Positions 41,101 through 52,600 of a stretch of 64,000 bases of DNA are shown here, piece by piece. The position numbers were made by a program, and so were the translations under genes. The notes beneath the pieces were generated by a model. It searched no databases, had not been told where the DNA came from, and worked only from the letters and a program-made list of their open reading frames with translations. The stretch is from contig CM073897.1 of NCBI GenBank assembly GCA_037176705.1, forward strand, positions 42,844,488 through 42,908,487, in the 5' to 3' direction. How positions within the stretch are numbered: the stretch's first letter is position 1; every line of letters starts with the position of its first letter. Source of the DNA: Molossus alvarezi (taxonomy: Eukaryota > Chordata > Mammalia > Chiroptera > Molossidae).

Positions 41101-44100
41101 GTAGAGGCAGGGCTGGCACTTGATCTGCAGATCAAAAATCTCCACAATTTTCCCCCTTGATTACCTCTAGCTTTATCGACTAGAGCCAAACTTTTAACAC
41201 TGTTCTTGAATTGCTGTTTGAAGAACTTCTTGCTTACATGTAATGTAAAAATGTGTGTGCTCCACATATTTAAGTGAGCTTATGTGATGAAGTCACTCCA
41301 ACTATGTAGTTTCTTGATTTTCAGAAAACTTTGGTACCAAGAGTAGAAAAACTTGGTCAAATCAGGTATGTGGAAGATATATTAAAAATTAAAAATACCA
41401 GAGAGGTCTTCCTCTTGGTAACATTTTTGATATCTGTTTGTCTGTTTTGCTTTTTCTTCATGTTTGATCAGTCCATTTCAGCTTAATTCAATATACATTT
41501 ATTGATTGTCTTCAGGGAGTACTTAATCACTTGGTGTGTAGGGGTTGGGATGGGGAGAAACACTGATATCAGTACCTGTACTTCTTTGGGGACACAGAAA
41601 GAATCCATTCTGCTGATGGGATTGTTATAGAGTGTTTAACAGAACATTCTTACTGCCTTAAAAGAAGATTTGTGGTTATTTGGTTCACCCAGAATATTTA
41701 TGTTAAGACTGTCTTTATGGGATGATTGTAGACAGAAAACTCCTTCACCTTAAAGTGTTCCAAAAGATTTTGAAGTGATCTAATTATCACTTGATTTTTT
41801 TTTCATCTGTTCTCATGAATGGTGGGGTAACCCAACCCAGGTTCGGCAATGAAAGCCAAACTCTTGAGACAGGTGCTGGTGAAAAAGGAAAGAATTAGTT
41901 GAGGGTCGGCATCTCAAGAAGATGGGAGACTTTTCCCAGTCCTCAAAAACCCATCTGAATAATCTCAGTGCAGATAGAGGCTTTTATAAAGATGGAAATG
42001 GAAAACAGAACAAAGAGATGGGGCAGGGGTGGGGGGGTGCAAAGCCCTGCTTCTCCTGAGAAGGGGAAGCACAGGAAAGGGAGAGGGCTGAAGTGCAAAT
42101 ATGCTGCTTCTGGAGCTTCCTTCCCCTGATTCAGGGCTCTTTTCAAACAAGAATGTGTAGCTTTACTGTGGGCACCTGTGGATCTTCCGGGCTGGTGCCA
42201 AATAGCCCCTTCTCCCCTGGAACAGACTTCTCTAAGCTATAGAAAAGGCCAGATAAGGAATGAAAACACAAGGCTTTATTTACACACTTCAAGAAAACAG
42301 AGGGGTGGCTGCAGCCTTTAGAATAGGCAGAATATACAGTCTTTATCACTTAATTGAAATGTTAAGTCAAGGTTACCAGTGGCTTTATTTAGAAATATAA
42401 AAAAAAATGTGATAAAAGAGTGACTGAAGGGTCACAGTGGCATGTTTTCAAGACATTGCTAAAGATAGATACTACATAGGTATATGAAAATTTTGAAGGA
42501 GATAGTTTATTCTGTTTATATACCTTTAGTTCATTCAACAAATGCTTACTGCCCTTGCTGGTTTGGCTCAGCGGTTAGAGTGCCGTCTGAGGTACAGAGA
42601 GACCCGGGTTCAGTTCCTGCTAAGGGCACCTACCTTGGTTGCAGTTTGTCCCCAGCCCAGGTGTGTGGGTGGCAGCCACTTGAAGTGTCAAGCCCCCCCC
42701 CCCCCGCCCCCAATCTGAAGATAATGCAAAAATGTCCTCAGGTGAGGATAAAAAAAACAAAAACAAATGCTTACTGAACACATGTTATAATTAGTCACTG
42801 TGTTAGGTGCTGTGGAGATTTTTAAAATGATTTCATCTCAAAGACCTATGCCTCAAATAGCGAGAAGAAAGAACTATGTAGATAGGTGGATGAGATAGTA
42901 AAAAATATTACAAGTCAGAATTTTTAAATCTAGCTTTAGAGAGGCCCAGATACTTAGGGGTCTCTGAGGGGATCCAACTAATAGCTCTTGTATTCTCCAC
43001 TTGAGATCTGAATAGAATGAGAGATAAAATAAAGGCGTGGCACCTGGAGGCCAAACCACAACCTTGACAAAGTCCCCTGAGGCACAGTGAGTAAAAGCCC
43101 TGAGAGAAGTCATAAAATTGGTGAAGTAAATTGTTTCCACGTAGAAGGAAAAACAGGAGTAGGGAAAAGTTTTCTAACAATATCAAATGTTTTCAATGTA
43201 ATGCCTTTCATACCCCATATGTCCATGAATTTGTTCATGGTGTTTCTTTTTCCTCTTTTACCAGTCTGCCTGTTCTCCAGTCCCTGGTGAAATTCCATTT
43301 CCCTTGTGAAACTTTCTCTGACCATAGTAATCTCCTCTACCTTTGCCAGGTAGAAAACAGAGTATCATTCATTCGATAGTTTACTACCTTGTGTTAGTCA
43401 TCTTTGCCTCTGCTGGATTATAAACTCATTGAGTACAGAAATGATGATTTTTATGTCTTTTCAATTCAGCACCCTGCTAAACCAGAACTTAAATACAAAA
43501 TAATAAAAATTTATAATTGCCAGCACACATGTAGTTTTTGATAGCTTATAAAGGACCTTAATGTTGTCATAATAGTTAACTGATTGCCTGTTAACAGCTA
43601 ACAGCCAGTTGAGTTCTTAGTGTATGACAGATACCTGAGAAGGTCTCCAGCAGGCTTCCCCTCTTGCTCCATTGACCAGAACTAGATTACTTGATTACCT
43701 GCAAACCAGTCACTGGAAAATATGGATGGAGTTACCATGATGGGCTTAGACCAGTTGTGTTTGAACCCTTTGGCTGGGCCTGCCTTCTGTGAGCACTGTG
43801 CTACCCACCTGAGACCTCCGTACACCAGAGTTCTCTTGGCAGGGAAGATGGGGGAGATGGTTGTTATGTAAATAACCAGTAGTGGTATCTGCCATATCAG
43901 CTCTCTTATCTTCATAATAACCAATGTTTTAATAAATTAACTGAGTTTTAGAATAATTGAATGATTCATCTGAAGTCATAGAGGTAGCAAAAGTTGCTGG
44001 TTGAGGATTTGCAATTCTGAATCAGACTTTCTAATTTTAAATCCTAGTACTTTTAAAAGCTTTTATTAACTTACTAAATTGGGCTCTCTTTTATTTCAGA

Positions 44101-47100
44101 TGCCTGAAGTTTCTGGGAAGTAGGCATCCAACCCTGGTGCTTCCCTTGGTGCCAGAGCTCCTGAGCACCCACCCGTTTTTTGACACAGCTGAACCAGACA
44201 TGGATGATCCAGCATGTATCCTCTGTGCTTAGGACAAACCCTGCTAGCTAGGGAATTCTGGTATCTTTTTCTGTAGTGTAGCTTAGATGGTCTGACTTTT
44301 TTTTTTTCATTTATTCTTTTTTTCTTTATTTTGTAAAGGGGAAGGAAGGAGAGGGGGAAAGGTGAGGGGGAAGGAGAGGGGGAAAGGCACCTTGAGAACC
44401 TTCATTTCTTTTAAATAAGAGTATATCCTTTCTTGTTTTCACAGTAATTTGCCTTTGCCATTTAATACTAATAATTTTTTACACCATTTATTGAACACCT
44501 ACTATATTCCACATACTATTTACATGATTTATACATTTTATCATTGATCTTCTAAACAACCGTGGAAGGAGGTATTATTCCCAGCTTACAGATGAGAAAA
44601 CTGAGGCTCAGAGAGGCTAAGTAACTCTCCAAGCATTAATTCTGGGTTCACAGTTAGACATCTTTGGTTTAAAGCCTATGGACTTTCCCCTATGTCTTAT
44701 TCCATGTTTAATTTGATCTGTAGCCTGAAGGAGTTATGAGGCTGAACTACTCTGCCTCTGATACAAATTCAGTAGGTTTGTGATTGCCTTGGACAGCATG
44801 CTCTGCAATTGGATTGTTTTCCAGTCATGGGAATACATTTACATTAGTGCATCCATGCTCTCCCGTGGTTCCTTTTGCTTTGTGGAAGACCCTTGGGTAA
44901 AGTTTAGGGGTTTTATTGAGACCTGGGGATCATATTTGGCTATTGTATGATGAACATTGTATTCTCTCTTAATTCTGTTTATTTTTATAGTGCAGTTGGA
45001 GAATTTTTTGAAAAGATCTATGTAATTGATATATTAACCAATGCCCAGTTCTGTTTACTTCTAAGAAAGGCACATCTCAGACTTTATATCTAAAGGTGCA
45101 ATAGTATAGCTGTCTGAAATTCTGTTAGTCAGAGAGGGGTTTGTGGGCTAAGTGTTACTACAAATCTCACATGGTACATTGAAAGGATCTGAAATCTGAA
45201 TGTTCTTTCACATTAAAAAACAAAACAAAACATTTTTAGAAGCCGATTAAGGTATTTTTCTGGGTAGTTTGAGGATTGTGTTATTTAGGAAATATGTTTG
45301 GCTGTAACAGAGATTGCCCCCAAATGGAGCTTTAAATAAATTACCATTTTTATTTGTTTCTAATGTAAAAGAAGTTGGAGGTAAGCAGTCTGGTGCTGGT
45401 ATAGCAGCTCCACACTGTTCTTGGTGATCCAGGCTCCTGTTTTTCTGTTGTGCCATTTTCAGTTGCCTGTGATGATTACTAGAGCGCCAGTCATCAGGTT
45501 AAGGTTCTAGGTAGGAAGTTAGAGTATATTTAGAATAAAATCAATGTTCCATTACTAAGGGAAAAGAGAAGAATGGATATTAGATAGGCAAAGAGCAGAC
45601 GCTGCCATAGGGGTTCATACAGAAGATGGGAAGTTATGTTTATGTTTTACTTTAAATTTCTGATTTTCCCTGTGTTATAAATTTAATATACATAGAAAGA
45701 AAAAAAAAAATAGAAGAAACTTTGTATTTAACAATCAAAGATCTGCTAGCCAAAGTAGTCAACTGTTAATACTTTGGTGTATTTCCTTCTCCCTTTTTTA
45801 AAAGCTTGGGGTTGGGATTTTTCTGTTATCTTTTTAAAAAACATATATTTCATCAACAAATATTTGATAATAGCTAGCATATCCTCTGTATTTTAGGGCC
45901 TGCTTTTTTTTTTACTTGTGACAAAATGCTTATGATACAATATTATAAATTCTTTATAAGTATAATTTTTAATGATTGTATAATACTCCATCAAGTAGAT
46001 GAAATAAAGGTTGTATAGTTACTCTCCTGGTTTTGTCTATTTAAGTTGTTTCTGATTATTTGCTATTATAAATTATTCTGTGCTATCTAATTATTTACTT
46101 AGAATAGATTTTGAGATATGGAATTATTCATTGTTCATAAGACCCTTATTGTCTAGTACCAAATTATCCAAATGTATGGTGCACTGGCTACTGAAGTATA
46201 TACTCAGTAGCCAGTATACCAAAAGTTTCCATTTATTAGTATTCTCAACAGCATCAAGCATTATTTTTTAAAAGCTTTGGTAATTGGGATAATTTGGACT
46301 AGGGTAATCTGTCTCTGTTTAAATTTGCAATTCTTTATTATAAAATTGTAGTCATTTAGTGGGAATTTTGGAGGCCAAGAAGTGGGGACATCAGATTCTG
46401 GCCAAACTCAACCTTTGATACTTCCAAGTTTACTTAACTCTATCATCCATCAGACATTGCAGTTTTGGTTCTAATCTTCAATGCTGCTAAAAGCTGTCCA
46501 ACAATGCCAGCGTTGTTCTCAGATCATACCTTTAGGCACTATGCCTACCTCCGGGACAGTCTTTCTCACCTTGTTCCTGCCTTGAGGGTATGTTAAAAAT
46601 AACATCTTTTGCCCTGGCCCGTTTGGCTCAGCAGTTGGAGAGTTCCTGCTAGGCGCACATACCAAAACAAAACAAAACATCTTTTGCCCTTGTTTTTGTT
46701 TTTTTGATTTTTGATCCTTCGTGGTTGTTAAATAGCAGAAAGTAGTCTGTGTAATCTCTGTAAAGGATTCATTCATTCTCTTTCTCTCTTTCACTCTATC
46801 CCATTGTTTTGTACATTTGCTTCTTACCTTTTAAACAGATTCATTGATTATATTATTGATTATATTATGTGAGGCAAGAAAAAGGAATCCAGAACAATGT
46901 GGATAAGGATTAGATTGTGATATATTTTAATAATCACATAAAGCCATAAATCTCAAGCTTATTTATTTATTTTTGTTACTTCTCACCTAAGGATATTTTT
47001 TCATCGCCTTTTTAGAGAGAGTGGAAGGGAGGGAGAGGGAGAGAGAGAGGAGGAGAAAGAAACATTGATTGGTTGTCTCCCACATGACGCCAACTGGGTC

Positions 47101-49660
47101 AGGGATCTATCCTGCAACCCAGATACATGTCCTTGACCAGGAATCGAACCCAAGACCCTTCAGTGTGTAGGCCAGCGCTCCAACCACTGAGCCACACTGG
47201 CCAGGGCAGCAAGTTTATTTATTTATTTTATTTTATTTTTTAATCCTCACCCAAGGACATTTTTCTATTTATCTTCAGATAGAGTAGGAGGAAGGGAGAG
47301 AGACAGAGAAAGAAAGAAACATAAATGTGAGAGAGACACATCAACTGGTGCCTCCTGCATGACCTGACCAGTGCCGGGGACCGAACTACAACTGAGGTAC
47401 ATGCCCTTGACCAAATTGAACCTGTGACTCTTTGGTCCATAGGCCGATGCTCTAACCACTGGGCAAAACCTGCCAGTGCGACAAGTTTATTTTTTAATAA
47501 TGAAACCTTTATTATTTTTAAAACTAGAGATATAGAAAGAAAAAATTTTAAAATGAACCATAATGGTAATAGTACACTCTTATTGAATGCTGTGTGCGGG
47601 CACTTTTGTAAAGCTCTTAATTTGTTTTAAATCATCCCTGCTTAGGTTACTTTAGATGATTTTATTTAGAATAATATACGAACATGTTAGAAAATTTAAA
47701 CTGTATAGAAGATACCAAATTAAAAGTAAAATCCTCTTGTTACTGAGTGGGTCTACCTCAGGCTGGCCAGTAGTGTGTGGGTTCTTGGCTTCATGTAGGA
47801 AAGATTTCACAGCATAAGTCCAGGTGAATTTTAGAGGACGTTTATTAAAGCTGGGGACAGTGAACAAGAAAAGTCTCGGGAAATGAGCCTAGGCCTGGCT
47901 GCTTTGGCTCACTGAGAAGTCAGAGAAAAAGGGGCCTCGGGGACAGGTTCAGGGTGTTTACCGGGGACAAACTGCCCCTGCCATTTGCTGCCCTGATTGC
48001 AAGCCTGGGGGGGTCCCTTAGAATTTAGGAACTGCATGCCTGTAGGGGAAAGAAGCGGGGGGGGGGGGGGGGGTGCAGGAGTGCTCCTGGGAAGGAGAGT
48101 GCCCGCTGGGATCTTCATTTTGAGGGGTTTCAAAGGCTGGATGGTTAGGGGAGGATTTCAAGAGAATATTCCTCAGTTTTATGCTAATGGACCAATTGAG
48201 ATTTCTTTTCCTTTTTTTCTTTTTTTAATTTATTTTTAGAGAGAGAGGAATGGAGAGGGTGAGAAAGAGAAACAGGGAGAGGGAGAGAGAGAGAGTAACA
48301 TTGATGAGAGAGGACATCAATTGGCCACCTCCTGCATGTCCCCCACTGGAGCTAGGCCCACAACCTGGGCATGTGCCCTGACCGAAAATCGAACTGGCAC
48401 CCTCTTGGTGCGTGGGTCGACACTCAACCACTGAGCCACACCGGCCAGGCAAGATTTATTTTCTTAGCTTCCTCTGTCCTTGGGTGTGGTTGGCAAATGA
48501 CACTAATTGGATTTCTGCTGCCTGTCTCCCTGAGTGGGGTGAGTTAAGCTATTTACCTTCTGGTTGGGGAGGAGAAGTACAAACTATTTGCTCTTAAGTG
48601 TCCTTGGTTTAGGGAAGGCATGATTTACTAGATGGCTACAAACTGCTTGGCTTGTAGATTTTCTAAATGGCTGGAAACTGCTGTTTAACTCTCTGTCTCA
48701 GTTTCCCTATTCCATTTGTCCTCGCTTATTAGCCGGTCTCACTCTGCTCTCCCCTCCCCATCCGTCTGTTGAAAGGTTACCACTTTTAATAACAAGAACA
48801 AGAATTTGGGATATCATCATGTAAAAGTTTTATAGTATGCTATATAAACTAATTTGGGAATAAATCATCACTCTTCTGTGAAGTGAAAGATCAAATAAAG
48901 TTTAAAAATAAATGTGAGGCCCTGGTCAGGTAGCTCAGTTGGTTAGAGCATCACCATGATACACCATGGTTATGGGTTTGATCCCCGGTCAGGGCACATA
49001 CAAGAATCAATCAATAAATGCATAAAGCCCTGGCTAGTTTGGCTCGGCGGTTTGAGCGTCGGCCTGCAGACCAGAGAGTCCAGGGTTCGGTTCCTGCTAG
49101 GGTCACATACCAAAAAATAATAATAATAAATGCATAAATAAGTGGAACAACAAATCGATGTTTCTCTGTTTCTTTCCCTTCCTCTCTCTCTAAAATCAAT
49201 AAATAATTAAGAAAATTAAAAAAAAAATTGGGCCAAACTAAAACTGGACTTAATGAAGTAAACAGGTTGGTCTTGATTTGGCTCTGATAAAAATGAGGGT
49301 AATAGCCCTGGCCGGTTTGGCTCAGCATTTAGAGCATTGACCCCTGGACCAAAGGTTGGATTCCAGTCAAGGGCACGTACTTCAATTGCAGTTTGGTCCC
49401 TGACCCAGGCTGGGGATGAGCAGGAGCCAACCATTTGATTTGTCTCTCTCACATCAATGTTTCTCCATTCCTCCCTCCCTCCCTCCCTACCTCCCACTCT
49501 CTCTAAAGATAAATGGGAAAAAGTATCCTCGGGTGAGGATAAAAAAAAGAGAGAATGATTTTAAATAGATAAAATGTGATGGTATTCATTTTTAGTCCCA
49601 TTTCTGTGGTTAGCCCATTTATTTCAGTTTGCAGCCTGTGGCTGTATTGGATAGACCATG

Positions 49661-49698
<38 letters not shown>

Positions 49699-52600
49699 CC
49701 CTTTCTCCCACCGAAGCTGGGGAAGGAGAGAAAGGTTATTTACAGAATCACCTAGCCTTTTGTCCCCTTTACTTTGTTTGACTCACTACTTTTTTTTCTG
49801 TTTTTTTTTTGTGTGTGTTGCTTAGCTGAGCCGCAGAATTTGATGGCACTATAACCTGGCTATGTTTGCTTAGTTATCAGGCAGAAAACTTGTGTCATCA
49901 GCTGTTTCCCCCAGTATCATGCCTCATGAGGATCCTTCCCGTCAGTTCCTGCAGCAGAGCCTTGAAAGGGTGTACAGTCTTCAGCACCTGGACCCTCAGG
50001 GAACCCAGGAGCTGCTGGAGTTCACCATCAGGTAGGTGATCATCCCTTTCCTTTGACAGAGGTAATTAACACTCTTGTTCTGCTCAGCTTGACTGTTTTG
50101 ATTTCCAGTGTTGGTTATAGGCTAGTTTTTCTGACTCTGTTGGCCAACACTCACACATGGTTCCATGGTCTATTTATATTTGGATTAGGTTGTAGTTTGA
50201 ACATATTATATTACAAAGAAAAACTCTTTCTATTCATGACCAGATTGACTATTGGTACAAAACTAGAAAGAGTTACAAAAAAGCTGTTTTTTCCTTTTTT
50301 TCCCCCTTGTATTAGTTAGGACGAGTGATGGAAAATGCGAAGTAACAGTGGTTTAAGGAGAAAAGGTTAATTTTTTCTCACAGGCGGGACATAGTTGAGA
50401 TGGTCATCAGGAGCCTAAAGCTCCAAACCCTTATATCCTCTGTATTCCTGCAGGAAGAAAAAAAGAGCAGAACAGCATCATTTCTACCCTACCCCTTTTA
50501 AAGACACTTCCCCAAAGTTGCATGTTTTAATTTTACTTGCATCCCATTGACTAGAACTTGAGATACATGGCCATATCTAGCTGCAGGGAACTAAGAAATC
50601 TAGCCTTTATTCTGGGTGACCAGTGCTTAGTTAACATTTGATGACTCTGTTATGCAGGAGGAAGGGGAGGATATTGGGGAACAACCATCAGGCTCTGTCT
50701 GATCTTATTAGGATGCCCTGCATGATAAAAAAAAAAAAGAATTGAAACCCATTTGCCTTTATCAAGAGCAATATCCATATGCTTTTGTAAATAAAATTGA
50801 GTTAAAAAAAAACACAGCCACACTTTTATGTACTATCTACAGCTGCTTTTATGGTATAATGGCAGAGTTGAGTAGCTGCCATAGACTGCATGGCTTGCAA
50901 AGCCTAACATGTTTACTCTCTGACCCTTTACAGAAAAAGTCTGCTGACTCTGACCTGTGCCTCAGTCACATCTAGAGGCCACTGTCTGAAGTTGTTGGTC
51001 CTGAGCCCAGGAAAATAAACTCTACTTCTTGACACAGCCCCACCTAAATAAACATTTAGATTTTGTCCTTGACAGCTTTTTTAAAAAATCCTATTAGCAC
51101 TGAGGCAAGTACATAATGCACAAAAGTAAACCAATATGGTCGTCAGTTGGCCATAAGTAGATGTTCAGTAAATATCCTTTGATGTGAATGATCCTCATAA
51201 TCTATGTTTTATGAGGTGATAGTCCTGCTTGGCTTCTGGCTGAACAGACCACTGTTCTAGTGCTGTGGGCGTCCTGGGAACTATGTTTCTAATCTGAGTG
51301 TATTCTGAGGAGGATAGCCAGAATGGTGAAAGATTCAGAAAAGAAAGCAGATGGTGCTATAGTTATTGATGACCTGCAGTGTTTTACAAATATTATGGCA
51401 AGTAGATGTTGTTCCCATTTCACAGAGAAGAAATGGAAATTTGGGGAAGTGAAGCAATTTATTAGGAAGTAGCAGAACCAGGATTTAAATATAGATTTGT
51501 TTGGCTCTAAAATGGACTTTCTGTGATAATGCAGCAGTGAAGAAGATTTCTATATCAAGTGGAGAATAGATCAAATGACTCCTATGGTTCTTCAGAACCT
51601 ACTTTTGCCTACCCTGTATACTTCTTTCAAAGCAGGTAGTTACCTACAAGGAAGCTCCCATAAGGCTGTCAGCTGATTTCTCAACAGAAACTTTGCAGGC
51701 CAGAAGGGATTGGCAAGAAATACTCAAAGTGATGAAAAGCAAGGACCTACAACCAAGATTATTCTGCCCAACAAAATTATCATTTAGAATTAAAGGACAT
51801 ATAAAGAGCTTCCAAGACAAGAAAAAGCTAAAGGAGTTCATGACTACCAAACCAGTATTACATAAAATGTTAAAGGGTCTTCTTTAAGAAGAAGAAGTAA
51901 AAACAAAAAAGGATTCAAAATATGAATAATAATAAAATGGCAATAAATACATATCTATCAATAATTGAATCTAAAAAACAAAATAAATGAATAAGCTAAA
52001 CAGAAACAGATGCGTAGATACAGAGAACATTTTGATGATTGCCATGTGGGAGAGGGCTTGGGGGAATGGTGAAAAGGTGAAAGGATTAAGAAGTACAAAT
52101 TGGTTGTTACAGAGTAGTCACAGGGATGTAAAGTACAGTGTTGTAAACGTAGTCAGTAATTTTGTGGTAACTATGTATGGTGTCAGGTAGGAGTGGGATT
52201 TATCAGAGTGATCACTGTGTAATTAATGTCTGATCACTGGGTTGTACACCTAAAACTAATATAATGTATATAAACTGTAATTGAAAAAAATTGTATTTTT
52301 AAAAAAGAAAAGAAATACACTTCTTTCCTTATGAGAATATTTAAAAACACCAACCCTAAAAAACATGGGATTTCTTGGTTAAATTTTTTTAAATCCTCCT
52401 TTTGCTATGCATTGTTTCATGTCTCCAAGGAACAGTGCCTGCTCTGTATCCCGGAACCTAGTTCAGTAACTTAAGAGGTGGAAATAAAATGTTTGCAGTT
52501 TATAATCATCTGGGTACGAGAATGAAGATAGCTTTTAGAAAGTCATCAGGAGTTTGTACTAATTTTGCATTTTCTAACATTCCTTGTTATTCTGCCAAAT

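Larger units (their letters stand above)
44216..46453 (+). other. INTS4: U12-type (minor spliceosome) GT-AG intron of INTS4
   Basis: The 5' splice site GTATCCTC matches 7 of 8 positions of the U12 consensus GTATCCTT. TTACTTAAC at 46430-46438 matches 8 of 9 positions of the branch-site consensus TTCCTTAAC. The probable branch A at 46437 is 16 bases before the end of the intron, inside the short window these introns need. There is no polypyrimidine tract between branch and acceptor. The intron also holds a purine-rich simple repeat (44330-44392), a MIR, an unclassified old repeat and a hairpin. Confidence 0.85.
47743..48780 (-). mobile_element. Solitary LTR candidate, split by a Ves SINE
   Basis: On the - strand it contains CTTTAATAAACGTCC (a polyadenylation-type signal, complement of 47837-47851) and ends GGTAGACCCACTCA at 47743. 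A G17 run (48057-48073) and a Ves SINE (48205-48449) lie inside. No coding region is attached, and the right border is uncertain. Confidence 0.5.
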
